DNA of 64,000 bases from Planctellipticum variicoloris. Lineage in GTDB: Bacteria > Planctomycetota > Planctomycetia > Planctomycetales > Planctomycetaceae. The stretch is from NCBI RefSeq assembly GCF_030622045.1, contig NZ_CP130886.1, positions 2,617,557 to 2,681,556 on the forward strand, given 5' to 3'. The first letter of the stretch is position 1, and the number at the start of each line of letters is the position of its first letter. The translations under genes were made by a program, and so were the position numbers. A model generated the notes under the pieces. It was given only the letters and a program-made list of their open reading frames with translations. It ran no database searches and was not told the origin of the DNA. Shown piece by piece: positions 36,328 through 45,111 of the stretch.

Positions 36328-37206
36328 ATGAACGGCATCAGTTTTCAGCGTGTCCATCTGGTGGCTGGCTTACTCGCAACATTCTGCGCCAGTTCCCTTT
36401 CGGCACAGGAGAGCGCGGTAAAACCGGATCAGGACGGATCGAGTCCGTCCCGACTCGAATTCCTGCGAAACGTGGTCGGCAAGATCGCCATCAGTCCGAC
36501 CGATCCCGGCGATCCGCGCGAACTGACCTTTAAAGCCCAGCCAATCCTGCGGTACTCCGATCCCGCCCGCAAGATCGCCGACTCCGCCGTCTGGCGCGTT
36601 GGCGCCAAAGGACGCCCCATTGCGCTCGTCACCTCGGAAATCTACGGTCCCTTTGGTCCGGCCGAGGGGAGATCTTACCAGCTCAACCACGAGTTTCTGG
36701 CCATCGACAAACCGCATCTGACGATGCAGTGCGGCGCCTTCACCTGGGCACCACCCGCCGAATCAGCGCTGACTTTCCAGAAGTTCAAAACGGACGAACG
36801 TCCCGCCGCCACACCGCAGCTCCGGCTGGTCCAGATGAAACGGCTGGCCCAGAAGTTCACTCTGCGCGAATTCCACCTGGGTAACCAGATCGAACTGCGA
36901 CTGCTGCCAACACCGCTCGACCGCTATGAACCGTCGGCCAAGCCTCTGGCCGACGGAACGATTTTTGCGGGAGTGTGGGGCGTCAATCCCGAGCTATTGC
37001 TATTCATCGAGTCCGATGGCGAATCCTGGTCCTACGGCTTCGCGCGTTCAGGCAGCGCCAAGTTGTGGGCCATCCTCGACGACGCCGAAGTATGGGGCGT
37101 CCCGAGCGTCTATGTCACGCCGGTCATGGCGTACTCAATTGCGGTCAATCCGGCGACAATTCCTGCAACTCTGTTCGACGATCCGAGCGCAAAAAAAGAG
37201 CCATAA
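36328..37206 (+). CDS. Secreted protein of the same lineage-type family as the 15865 gene
   Basis: 292 residues with a signal peptide (LVAGLLATFCASSLSAQ). Motifs shared with the 15865-16635 product, in the same order, are PILRYSD, RPIAL, RLVQMKRLAQKF, LLPTPLDRYE and GVNPELLLFIESDG. This copy has an extra ~35-residue N-terminal spacer and keeps a strongly Pro/Asp-rich C-terminus. No catalytic signature is visible. ATG 36328 has GGAG about ten bases upstream. It converges on the large haem-binding gene. A stress or envelope role is possible but unsupported. Confidence 0.75.
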   Translation: MNGISFQRVHLVAGLLATFCASSLSAQESAVKPDQDGSSPSRLEFLRNVVGKIAISPTDPGDPRELTFKAQPILRYSDPARKIADSAVWRVGAKGRPIALVTSEIYGPFGPAEGRSYQLNHEFLAIDKPHLTMQCGAFTWAPPAESALTFQKFKTDERPAATPQLRLVQMKRLAQKFTLREFHLGNQIELRLLPTPLDRYEPSAKPLADGTIFAGVWGVNPELLLFIESDGESWSYGFARSGSAKLWAILDDAEVWGVPSVYVTPVMAYSIAVNPATIPATLFDDPSAKKEP

Positions 37207-37240
37207 TCCGACGTCGCAGGCATCCTGCCACGCTGGCTCC

Positions 37241-40200
37241 CTACTGCATTGGATTACTCAGCAGGTACGCCAGGACGTCGCGCAATTCTTCCGGAGTCTT
37301 CACCACGCCGGCGGGCATCGCCGAGACCTCCGACGCTTTCCGGTCCTCGATCTCCGACTTGGCCAGCGTCACTCGCTTCGTGTCCGGCAGCAGCAGCTCC
37401 AGTTTGTCCGCCGTCTCCATCACGACCAGACCTGTCAGAACTTTTCCGTCGACAGTCGTCAGGGCAGTCGACTTGAAGACCGGCGAGATCACCTTGTTCG
37501 GGGCCAGCACCGATTCCACCAGATAGGCCAGTTCAAATCGCCGCCCGGCGTCCGCCAGGCTGGGGCCGCCGGTCGTCCCGGCGACCGGTGTGGCGGCGTG
37601 GCACTTCGCGCAGCCGAGGGATTCGGCCCCGAAGAGTTTCCGGCCCCGTTCGACGTCCGCCCCCTTCAGGGCCATGGCCCAGTCGACTTCCAGAAACTTC
37701 GGATCGATCGGCTGATTCCCCGTCCCCGCCGCCTTCAGCCGCTCGGCGAGCGACAGTCCGTCCGGCAGCGGCGGCAGCGTGATCTGCACGTCCTGCAGCG
37801 TCCGGTAATGGATGTATTGCCCCCCAAGTCCCGCTCGCATGCGGTCCCGCAGCAGGATGTCGTTGCCGCCCGGCTGCAGATCGATCGTCACCACGTCGTC
37901 GTATTGAATGTTCGGCCGGACGTCGTCCTTCGACCAGACCAGCTTGCCGTTGTGCCAGACCTTGAGACCGTCTTCGGCTCCCAGCAGCAACTGGCACCGC
38001 TGAGCGACCGAACTCTCGATCCGGAACAAGGAGTAGACCGATGACTGAGGGCTGGGGCCGAAGAGCTGGGCGAAATCATACAGCGGCCGGTCTTTGCCGG
38101 TCTGGGCAACTTCCTTCCACTCCAGCGACATGCCGCCGGCCTCCACCTTCGCCCGCAGATCGACCGGTCCCAGTTCCGGAGCATGCGCCGTCTCGAAGCC
38201 CTTGTCGCCGTCCGGCAGCGGACCGAGCATCCAGACCTTGGCGACGCCCCGTCCGCCCGCCAGGCTCAACCGTCGATCCTGCACGTCGGTCAGCACCTTG
38301 GCGATCTCGGGCTCGCTGCGGGGATCGTTGACGACCGACAGAAAGTGGGCGGCCTGCAGTCGGATCTGATCGTTCGGATCGGCGAGTCGTTCCATCAGGA
38401 GCGCAAAGAACATTTCGGTCTCGCCCGGCCGCGGCGCGCTCTTCCAGTATTCGGCCATCGTGTAGTTGCCAAGTCGTCCCTGCTCCCGCAGGTCCACTTT
38501 GCCGTCGGCGAATTCGATGATGTTCGCCGCCTCCGTCCGCTGCGGCTCCAGCGGCGCCTGTTCCGGCAGTTCGTCGTGGACGCCAGGTACTGTCATCGCG
38601 AACCCCGCCGCCAGGACGCCGGTCATCCGGCTTTGGGCGTCGCGGGAATTCACGAGCTGAGCGATCTGATCGAATGGCGCCAGTTGCGACAGCAGAATCG
38701 CCGTCGTGTGGCGGACGAAGGCATCCTTGCTCCGCGCCGGTAGTTCCAGGACTTCGTAAGGAACTTCTTCTTCGCCGATGCGGGAGAAGAGTCCCGTAAC
38801 CGCCGCGACCTGGACCTGGGGATCGGCGTCGTCGAACTTGGAGACGAAGAAGTCCCGGCCGGTATGCAGCTCCGGAAAGTGATCGAGCGCCCGGACCGCC
38901 TGCAGCCGCAGGTTGGCGTTCTCGCCATTTGCCAGCTTGCGGAGAATCTGCCCCGCATAGTCCGTCTTCGAAGCTTTTGCCGAGGCCGCCGCCAGCCACA
39001 GCAGATGGGGCGTCGCCGGGTCGGTCGCCACGGCATTTTTCAGTTTGCGGGCCGCCTCCAGCAGCAGCGGGCCGCCCCGTCGCAGCAGTTCCTGATGGGC
39101 CACGGACCGTTGCGACCAGCTTGGCGAAGCGAGCTCGCTCCACAGTTTATCGGCGGTCGCAGTGGGGGGCTCGTAGCCGTCGAACGGCATGGCCTTCGAG
39201 TCGTCCGCCCGCGTGATTATTGCCAGGTCGCTTCGATAAACCGGCGAACCTTCGTTCTGGGACATGTAGCTCAGCGTCACAAACACCCGCCCGCCGCGAC
39301 CGACGCACACCCCCACCGGTCGCGCCTGGTTCTGCCCTTCGAGCATGACGTGCTCGGCGGCCGTGAAGCTGGAGTCCTTCTTTTCCAGCGGAAACCGCGA
39401 CACCGTCCGCCGGCCCCAGCGGGCGACGAGCAGGTTGTTGTCGTAAGTTTCGGGCAGGAACTTGTCCGCATAATACGTCTGCAGCACCGGCACGAATCGT
39501 CCGAGGCTCTCGTTGAGCGTCGGCAGCAGATCTGCCCGGTCAGGCGTCTTGCTCAGCAGCCAGCCCCGCGGCCAACTGTAGTACGCCTGCGGCGACACCT
39601 GCAGCAGCCGCCCCGGCGCGTAGAAGGCCGGCATCGCTTCGTGGTCGTTGTCGTTCGTGAACAGGTTCCAGTTCCGGTCGAAGTTCAGTCCGCAACTGTT
39701 CCGCAGGCCGCGCGCAAAGCTCCGCAACTTCGTCCCGTCCGGCTGTACGCGAAACACCGCCCCCACGCCGTGGTAGGGGACTCGCGCGAAGCCGTTGGCC
39801 CCGGCCGGATGATTTTCGTCCGGCCTGAAGAACATCGACCAGTAGCCCCAGTGGTCCGGCCGGCTGAAGTCGCCGTAATACCACAGCGGGTCTCCCATCG
39901 AGAAATAGAGATCTCCCTCCGGCCCCCAGGCGCAGGCATGCAGGCACTGATGCACGTGCCCGTTCGGAACGCCCCACACCAGCCGCTGAGGCTTCAGCCC
40001 GGTCCGCTGAATCCGTCCTCCCGGCACGATGTAGAGGGCGCTGACCGTCATCAGGTACAGATCGTCGCCGCGAATCTCGATGTCGTAAACCCACGTGTGA
40101 TCGGGAAACTCCAGCAGCAGCTCCCGCGGCTTGTAGGTTCCGTCGGGGAGTGGCTCGTAGACGAACAGTGTCTTCCGACCGCCCACGAAGATGCGACCGG

Positions 40201-40360
40201 CGGCGTCGACCCGCACTGCCAGGAATGAGTCCGTCTCCGAACTGTCCAGCAGCTCCACCTTGAGCGCCGGATCGGTGACGCGATAGTCCAGCGCTTCCGC
40301 CGGCAGGCTCCAGCAGATTGCCAGCAGACATCCCACGCGAACCCACACCGAACCGCTCAT
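37241..40360 (-). CDS. PVC-type haem-binding protein: propeller, HEAT-like repeats and C-terminal CxxCH domain
   Basis: 1039 residues. Signal peptide (VGCLLAICWSLPAEA), then an N-terminal six-bladed propeller (TIGR02604-like) with VRVDAAGRIFVGG, WGPEGDLYFSMGDPLWYYG and ARGLRNSCGLNFDRNWNLFTNDND given as blocks. HEAT-like helical repeats span ~410-640 (LRLQAVRALDHFPEL, VQVAAVTGLFSRI, IRLQAAHFLSVV). A sandwich domain with GLKVWHNGKLVW follows, and the C-terminal TIGR02603-like cytochrome c domain has CAKCH at ~918 and SAMPAG as candidate Met ligand. Likely a periplasmic redox enzyme acting on sugars or similar alcohols, by family inference. ATG 40360 starts the signal peptide; the frame opens at 40408. 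Confidence 0.92.
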   Translation of the reverse strand: MSGSVWVRVGCLLAICWSLPAEALDYRVTDPALKVELLDSSETDSFLAVRVDAAGRIFVGGRKTLFVYEPLPDGTYKPRELLLEFPDHTWVYDIEIRGDDLYLMTVSALYIVPGGRIQRTGLKPQRLVWGVPNGHVHQCLHACAWGPEGDLYFSMGDPLWYYGDFSRPDHWGYWSMFFRPDENHPAGANGFARVPYHGVGAVFRVQPDGTKLRSFARGLRNSCGLNFDRNWNLFTNDNDHEAMPAFYAPGRLLQVSPQAYYSWPRGWLLSKTPDRADLLPTLNESLGRFVPVLQTYYADKFLPETYDNNLLVARWGRRTVSRFPLEKKDSSFTAAEHVMLEGQNQARPVGVCVGRGGRVFVTLSYMSQNEGSPVYRSDLAIITRADDSKAMPFDGYEPPTATADKLWSELASPSWSQRSVAHQELLRRGGPLLLEAARKLKNAVATDPATPHLLWLAAASAKASKTDYAGQILRKLANGENANLRLQAVRALDHFPELHTGRDFFVSKFDDADPQVQVAAVTGLFSRIGEEEVPYEVLELPARSKDAFVRHTTAILLSQLAPFDQIAQLVNSRDAQSRMTGVLAAGFAMTVPGVHDELPEQAPLEPQRTEAANIIEFADGKVDLREQGRLGNYTMAEYWKSAPRPGETEMFFALLMERLADPNDQIRLQAAHFLSVVNDPRSEPEIAKVLTDVQDRRLSLAGGRGVAKVWMLGPLPDGDKGFETAHAPELGPVDLRAKVEAGGMSLEWKEVAQTGKDRPLYDFAQLFGPSPQSSVYSLFRIESSVAQRCQLLLGAEDGLKVWHNGKLVWSKDDVRPNIQYDDVVTIDLQPGGNDILLRDRMRAGLGGQYIHYRTLQDVQITLPPLPDGLSLAERLKAAGTGNQPIDPKFLEVDWAMALKGADVERGRKLFGAESLGCAKCHAATPVAGTTGGPSLADAGRRFELAYLVESVLAPNKVISPVFKSTALTTVDGKVLTGLVVMETADKLELLLPDTKRVTLAKSEIEDRKASEVSAMPAGVVKTPEELRDVLAYLLSNPMQ

Positions 40361-40443
40361 CGCCGTCCCCTCACTGTCGCCCGAAACATCGCGAGCCCCG
40401 GAATCCACCGATCCCAGGGCCCGCGCAGTCTAACTTTTCTCTT

Positions 40444-40469
40444 CACCACCCACTATCCACCCACCACTC
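40444..40469. repeat. CCAC-rich low-complexity word
   Basis: CACCACCCACTATCCACCCA-type sequence just past the PQQ-propeller stop, with the same vocabulary as the CACCATC repeats at 41905-41945. Spurious translations such as VSGWWMVDG arise from it on the minus strand. Confidence 0.5.
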
Positions 40470-41776
40470 TACTTCTTGCCTACGTCATACGCCATCAGCG
40501 TATCCTGCTCCCGCAGGTAGAGCGTATTTCCGACGACGACTGGATGCGCCCAGCTCGGGCTCTCGACGATTTCCGGCTTGAAGGAACCCCGCAGCTTGTA
40601 CTCGTCCGTCGAAGCGTCCACCAGCGCCACGTCGCCGCTCTGATAGCGGAAGATGATGTGCTTGTCGGCATACGTCACTCCCGCCGAACCCGAACCGGCG
40701 CCGCGGATCTTCCCGCCCCACAGGACGTTCCCGGTCGCCAGGTCGATGCACATCGGGAAGCCGTTGTTGTGACCGTGTCCCATGAAGACCTGATCGCCGA
40801 CCAGCACCATTCCGCCGTGGTGATTCTGCATTTCGCGGGCCGGATGGTAATAGACTTCAGTCGCCGAGACTCCGTCGCCGTCGCGGGTCAGCTTCAACAG
40901 CGCCGTCCCTCCCTGGTCGTAGCCCGACGACGTGAAGACGTAGTCCCCGGCGATCAGCGGCGTCGGAATGTTGGCCACCGGATTCGCCACACGGTTGTAC
41001 GTCCAGAGGAGCTTGCCGTCCGACGCCCGGACGCCGATCGCGCCCCGACCGACGAGGGTGACGTACTGCTTCACGCCCGCGGCGTCGCTGATCACGATCG
41101 AAGAATACCCGGCGCCCGGCTTGCCCGCCTCGCCAAAGTCCGGCACGGCCGACTTCCAGACGTCCTTGCCGGTCTGCTTGTCGAGCGCGACGATCATGGC
41201 GTCTTCGCCGCCCGGCGTGCAGACGACCCGGTCGCCATCCACCAGCGGCGACTCGGAGAAACCCCAGCCGGACATCATCTTCCCGCCGAACTCCTTGAAG
41301 TCCCGCTGCCAGACGATTTTGCCGTCGGCCACGTTCAGGCAGGTGATCGCCCCGTTGGAGGTCACCACATAGAGCTTGTCGCCGTCAACCGCCGGCGTGC
41401 AGCGCGACCCTTCGTAGCCGTGTTTCGGCTCGAAGTCGACAACCGGCTGGCTCCAGACGACCTTGTGTGACTTCAGATCGACCGCCGTGACGTGCTGCGA
41501 GTCGCCGTGATTTCCGGTCGTGTAGAGCCGGTCTCCGACGATCGACACGCTGGCATAGCCCTTGCCCAAGCCGGCGACCTTCCAGGCCAGCGTCGGCGGA
41601 TGCGCCTCCCAGTCGGTCGACAGTCCGGTCGAGGCGCTCCGATTCTCGCGTCCGGGGCCACGCCACTGCGGCCAGTCTGTTGAACGCAGCGGTTCCAGCG
41701 CCCACGCTGTCGCCGAAGCGAGCGCAGCGACACACACACCGAGGAGGGCAAGGCGAGACATACGCGATCCAGTCAT
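40469..41776 (-). CDS. Secreted PQQ-like beta-propeller protein
   Basis: 435 residues. Signal peptide (LALLGVCVAALASATAWA) followed by DWPQWRGPGRENRS, the same opening as the 21727 product. Blades carry PQQ-type strands: HKVVWSQPVVD, GKIVWQRDFKEFG, GKDVWKSAVPD, GKLLWTYNRVAN and GNVLWGGKIRGAG. A HNNGFPMCIDLATG segment is a further repeat. Probably a binding or structural propeller rather than a proven quinoprotein. ATG 41776 or 41761 is the start; the long frame to 42628 overlaps the ribokinase gene and is not used. The C+CA-rich sequence after the stop is a simple repeat. Confidence 0.87.
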   Translation of the reverse strand: MTGSRMSRLALLGVCVAALASATAWALEPLRSTDWPQWRGPGRENRSASTGLSTDWEAHPPTLAWKVAGLGKGYASVSIVGDRLYTTGNHGDSQHVTAVDLKSHKVVWSQPVVDFEPKHGYEGSRCTPAVDGDKLYVVTSNGAITCLNVADGKIVWQRDFKEFGGKMMSGWGFSESPLVDGDRVVCTPGGEDAMIVALDKQTGKDVWKSAVPDFGEAGKPGAGYSSIVISDAAGVKQYVTLVGRGAIGVRASDGKLLWTYNRVANPVANIPTPLIAGDYVFTSSGYDQGGTALLKLTRDGDGVSATEVYYHPAREMQNHHGGMVLVGDQVFMGHGHNNGFPMCIDLATGNVLWGGKIRGAGSGSAGVTYADKHIIFRYQSGDVALVDASTDEYKLRGSFKPEIVESPSWAHPVVVGNTLYLREQDTLMAYDVGKK

Positions 41777-41904
41777 TTGTGGGATGAAGACAATGGCAGG
41801 CAATTCCCGGCAGACCGGGGGCAGGCAGACTGCCCGCAAGTATAGATAGCCGTGCCCACCCCCGCAACATCCGCGTTGAGCGCTAAGCGTTGAGCATTCT
41901 TCTT

Positions 41905-41945
41905 CACCATCCACCATCCACCATCCACTGACCACCATCCACTCT
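41905..41945. repeat. CACCATC tandem word upstream of ribokinase
   Basis: CACCATC units recur three times (41905-41925), then a degenerate copy follows. It precedes the ribokinase ATG by about 50 bp. An AGCGCTAAGCGTTGAGC word lies immediately to its left. No regulatory role is evident. Confidence 0.55.
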
Positions 41946-41995
41946 CTACCTGCTAAACTCTCGCCATTCCCGATCCGCCCTCCGCGAGTCCCCCC

Positions 41996-42919
41996 ATGAC
42001 CGGCCGCGTCCTTGTCGTCGGCAGCTCCAATACCGATCTCATCGTCCGGACCGAGCGACTGCCGCGCCCCGGCGAAACGCTGCTCGGCGGCAGGTTCCTC
42101 TCCGCGCCGGGAGGGAAGGGGGCCAATCAGGCCGTCGCGGCCGCACGGGCCGGCGCGCAAGTGACGTTTGTCGCGAGGCTGGGACAGGACGCCTACGGCG
42201 ACGTTGCGCTGAAGGGTTTTCACGCCGACGGCATCGATACGCAGTTCATCGTCCGCGACGCCCGCGAGCCGTCGGGCGTCGCGTTGATCTGCGTCAGCGC
42301 CGCCGGTGAGAACAGTATCGCGGTCGCTCCCGGCGCCAATGCGAAACTCTCCGCCGCGGATGTCCGTCGGGCGAAAGCTGTGGTGGGTCCCGGAGACGTC
42401 GTCCTCGTCCAACTGGAAACCTCGCCGGTTGCGGTCACTGCCGCGGCCCAATTGGCCGCAACGTCGGGGGCGAGGCTGATTCTCAATCCCGCCCCGGCCG
42501 GGCCGCTTCCCGCGGAGATTCTGCCGCGAGTTTCGATCATCACCCCGAACGAAACGGAAGCCGAGCTGCTGACCGGCCGGCGGGTCCGGGACCCGCGCAC
42601 CGCCAACCTGGCGGCCCGCGTCCTGCATGAGCTCGGCGTGGAAACGGTGATTCTCACGCTCGGCGCCCGCGGGGCCTGGGTCAGCGAGCCGGCTGGGACT
42701 TTTCTCGCGCCGCCATTTCCGGTGCAGGCGGTCGATACGACCGCCGCTGGTGATGTCTTCAACGGCGCCCTCGCCGCCCGGCTCGTCGAAGGCCAGCCGC
42801 TAGCCGCAGCCGTCCACTTTGCGTCCGCGGCGGCAGCGATTTCCGTCACCCGGATGGGCGCACAGCCGTCGGCGCCTCGCCGCGCGGAGATTCTCAAACG
42901 ACTCAAGACGTCGCGTTGA
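41996..42919 (+). CDS. rbsK: Ribokinase (PfkB family)
   Basis: Phosphorylates D-ribose to ribose 5-phosphate, feeding the pentose phosphate pathway (cytosol). 307 residues, the usual length. VVGSSNTDLIVRTERLPRPGE at the N-terminus given in part, the substrate motif GGKGANQAVAAARAGA (~39), NPAPAGPLP, ITPNETEAELLTG, and the PfkB signature DTTAAGDVFNGALA with catalytic Asp (~252) plus the monovalent-cation region at the end. Sugar specificity within PfkB kinases is inferred. ATG 41996 has no obvious ribosome-binding site. No ribose transporter is nearby, but a nucleoside hydrolase that could supply ribose lies at 48.8 kb. Confidence 0.9.
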   Translation: MTGRVLVVGSSNTDLIVRTERLPRPGETLLGGRFLSAPGGKGANQAVAAARAGAQVTFVARLGQDAYGDVALKGFHADGIDTQFIVRDAREPSGVALICVSAAGENSIAVAPGANAKLSAADVRRAKAVVGPGDVVLVQLETSPVAVTAAAQLAATSGARLILNPAPAGPLPAEILPRVSIITPNETEAELLTGRRVRDPRTANLAARVLHELGVETVILTLGARGAWVSEPAGTFLAPPFPVQAVDTTAAGDVFNGALAARLVEGQPLAAAVHFASAAAAISVTRMGAQPSAPRRAEILKRLKTSR

Positions 42920-43018
42920 GCAACCAGCTCCACATCGAGCGAAAGGCAGCCTTCCAAGGGCGATTCAAGGTAGCCCAGCGGCATAAGCCCTGTGCGCCGC
43001 GACGATCTCCCCCTTGTG

Positions 43019-43048
43019 TGAAACTTTTCCGCGCATTCGGACGATAAG
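43019..43048 (+). promoter_or_regulatory. Possible ECF-type promoter upstream of scpA
   Basis: TGAAACTTTT (43019-43028) and ACGATAAGG (43041-43049) give GAAAC and CGATA elements about 17 bp apart, resembling extracytoplasmic-function sigma promoters. It lies upstream of the hairpin at 43075-43108. Pattern match only. Confidence 0.25.
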
Positions 43049-43074
43049 GTGTCTGGGGGGCGTTCGCGTTCAGA

Positions 43075-43108
43075 GTCGGCTGCTGCGCTGCGAAGCGCAG
43101 CAGCCGAC
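43075..43108 (+). promoter_or_regulatory. Perfect 15-bp hairpin with GCGA tetraloop in the scpA leader
   Basis: GTCGGCTGCTGCGCT (43075-43089) pairs with its exact complement (43094-43108) around GCGA, a GNRA loop. It ends 30 bases before the scpA ATG. No T-tract follows, so it is not a typical terminator. It could stabilise the mRNA, attenuate translation or be a dispersed palindrome. Confidence 0.75.
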
Positions 43109-43138
43109 CGTTCCACGAACGTGAAACACAAGGCACGG

Positions 43139-43927
43139 ATGGCCGAGTACCGCGTCAAACTTGATGTCTTTTCCGGACCGCTGGACCTCCTCTTGTACCT
43201 GGTCCGGCGGAACGAGGTGGACATTGTCTCCCTGCCGATCGCCAGAATCACCGGACAGTTCCTGCAGTTCCTCGAAGTCCTGGAGCTGATTGACCTCGAT
43301 CTGGTCGGCGACTTCGTTGTGATGGCCAGCTCCCTCGTCGAGATCAAAAGCCGCCTGGTCCTCCCTCGGGCCGAGGATGAGCAGCCCGACGAAGCGCCGC
43401 TCGCCGACGATCCCCGCAGCGAATTAATCCAGCAGCTCCTCGAGTACAAAAAATACAAGGACGCCGCCCTGGCCCTGGAGCACCAGGCCGCCGAGTGGCA
43501 GGAGCGCTATCCGCGCCTGACCGACGAACGACCGCGGACGGCCAAGGATCACTCGGCCGACCCCATCAAGGAGGTTGAACTCTGGGATCTGGTGAGCGCC
43601 CTCTCCCGCGTGCTGCAGAAGCGAATCGTCGAAGAAACGTCCAGCATCCGCTACGACGACACGCCAATCTCGGTCTACGTCGAACGAATCGCCGAACGCG
43701 TCAGAGCGGACGGTCGGGTCCCCTTCAGCGAGTTTTTTGAAGGGACGAATCTCCGCAGCAAGATCATCGGAATCTTCCTCGCGATTCTCGAACTGCTGCG
43801 CCACCATCACTTTCGGGCCGAACAGCCCGATGAGTACGGCGATATCTATGTCCTTCCGCCTGGTTCCGCGGACGCTACGTCCGCGGTCGTCGAACCGCCG
43901 CGCGACACGGTCTCCGCTCCGAATTGA
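43139..43927 (+). CDS. scpA: Segregation and condensation protein A
   Basis: Kleisin subunit of the bacterial SMC condensin complex, which compacts and segregates the chromosome. 262 residues. The N-terminal block YRVKLDVFSGPLDLLLYLVRR and DIVSLPIARITGQFLQFLE is the SMC-neck binding region (here cited in parts), DFVVMASSLVEIKSRLVLP is the second conserved block, an acidic linker follows, and the C-terminal winged helix includes FSEFFEGTNLRSKIIGIFLAILEL. scpB is not in the window. ATG 43139 follows AAGG; the longer frame to 43049 would translate the hairpin and is disfavoured. Confidence 0.94.
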   Translation: MAEYRVKLDVFSGPLDLLLYLVRRNEVDIVSLPIARITGQFLQFLEVLELIDLDLVGDFVVMASSLVEIKSRLVLPRAEDEQPDEAPLADDPRSELIQQLLEYKKYKDAALALEHQAAEWQERYPRLTDERPRTAKDHSADPIKEVELWDLVSALSRVLQKRIVEETSSIRYDDTPISVYVERIAERVRADGRVPFSEFFEGTNLRSKIIGIFLAILELLRHHHFRAEQPDEYGDIYVLPPGSADATSAVVEPPRDTVSAPN

Positions 43928-44021
43928 GCCAGAGCTGCCAGGAACGTCTCACGCCTGCGAATCCGAGTTCAGACGGCGACGAAGACCGGGCGGGACGGCG
44001 ATCGCGCTGATGCCTGCTGAC

Positions 44022-44666
44022 TCAACGCTGAGTCAACTCCCCCATCTCGCTGGCCATCCGTGTCAGACGCCGCTGCTGCTCATCAATCTCAGCCCGGAGC
44101 TGGCGAATCTCCCTCTCCAGTTCCAGCAGGCGTCGGTCCGACTGCGGGACCGGGCAGACGTCCGGTCTCGGCTCTGCTGTAACCGCGGTCGCTTCCACGA
44201 TCGGGAGGCAATCGGCGCTGTCGTCCGAGCCTCTCTCCGCGTCCGTTGGCAGCGAGTAGCGTTCGGCTTCGATCTCCTTCAGCTTGGTAATCAGCGTCTC
44301 GCGGCTGACCGGCTTCTCCAGGATGTCGCGAAAACCGAACGAACGCATGTGGGTGACGGACGACGTCCTCCCTCCATGGTCCGTGTGGAGAGATGGCATG
44401 TTGAGAATAATAAACGAGGGTTCTCGCGGCTCGGTGTCTGCATCCGCCAGACGCGGGATCTGCTTCAAGCGGCCGAGCAACTCGCAGGCAGAGCTGCTCC
44501 CCAGATTCCATTCGCTGATCACAACCTCAACATTCAGACTGCGAGTCAGCACGCTGAACGCCCCCTCCAGCGAATCGCTTGTCTGGACCAGATGTCCCGC
44601 CCCCTGCAGGACAAGCTGCAGCGACCGGCGCTGCGCTCCAATGTGGCTCACGATCAGAATTTGCAT
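44022..44666 (-). CDS. Receiver-like (pseudo-receiver) protein with C-terminal coiled coil
   Basis: 214 residues. The first ~125 have a CheY-like pattern: MQILIVSHIGAQRRSLQLVL at the start, VEVVISEWNLG where the phospho-Asp should be but Glu52 is present, FIILNMPS, and FRDILEKPVSRETL with the conserved Lys. The usual acidic pair after beta1 is Ser-His. So phosphorylation in the normal way is unlikely, and Glu may mimic the active state. The last ~35 residues form a coiled coil (LLELEREIRQLRAEIDEQQRRL). ATG 44666 starts the fold; the frame opens at 44756. It shares strand with the FHA gene 445 bp upstream. Confidence 0.75.
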   Translation of the reverse strand: MQILIVSHIGAQRRSLQLVLQGAGHLVQTSDSLEGAFSVLTRSLNVEVVISEWNLGSSSACELLGRLKQIPRLADADTEPREPSFIILNMPSLHTDHGGRTSSVTHMRSFGFRDILEKPVSRETLITKLKEIEAERYSLPTDAERGSDDSADCLPIVEATAVTAEPRPDVCPVPQSDRRLLELEREIRQLRAEIDEQQRRLTRMASEMGELTQR

Positions 44667-45111
44667 CGGCGAATGGACGTCCTGCGAGTGAGACCCGCTA
44701 CGATTGTGTTCCTCCCTGTATTCCACGTCACATTCGAAGAAAATCAAGCCGATCACAAACGGTTAGCCGCCAGTTTCTGCGACATTGGTCTGCACTTTGG
44801 CAATTCCGACGCCGCAGACGTTGTGACTGCGACGGCCAACGTCCCACGCGATGGGTAAGTCGAAACGAGACGCGAATGAAGTCGTCGTGTCGGAAGTCTT
44901 CGAAGTTTCATTGCGACGATAGCACGCCGAGAGGCCCCGGCCAAGGAGCGGCCCGAGCGCGAACCTGAGGCGGGGCCCCACGATGGCGACCTGGCCGCAT
45001 CCGACGCATCCAGTACCTCAACGAGTCGACCGGAATGCGCGGGGCGCATGTCGTTGGTTTCGCCCAACGGTCTCATCGTCGTAGCCGACCGACGCAAACA
45101 GCCTCGAACGG
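44667..45111. other. Intergenic region between FHA gene and receiver-like gene
   Basis: 445 bp, no supported ORF on either strand. It must contain the promoter of the receiver-like gene if that is not cotranscribed with the FHA gene. The minus strand has TTGATT followed by an AT-richer stretch, but no adequate -10. Nothing else seen. Confidence 0.4.
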
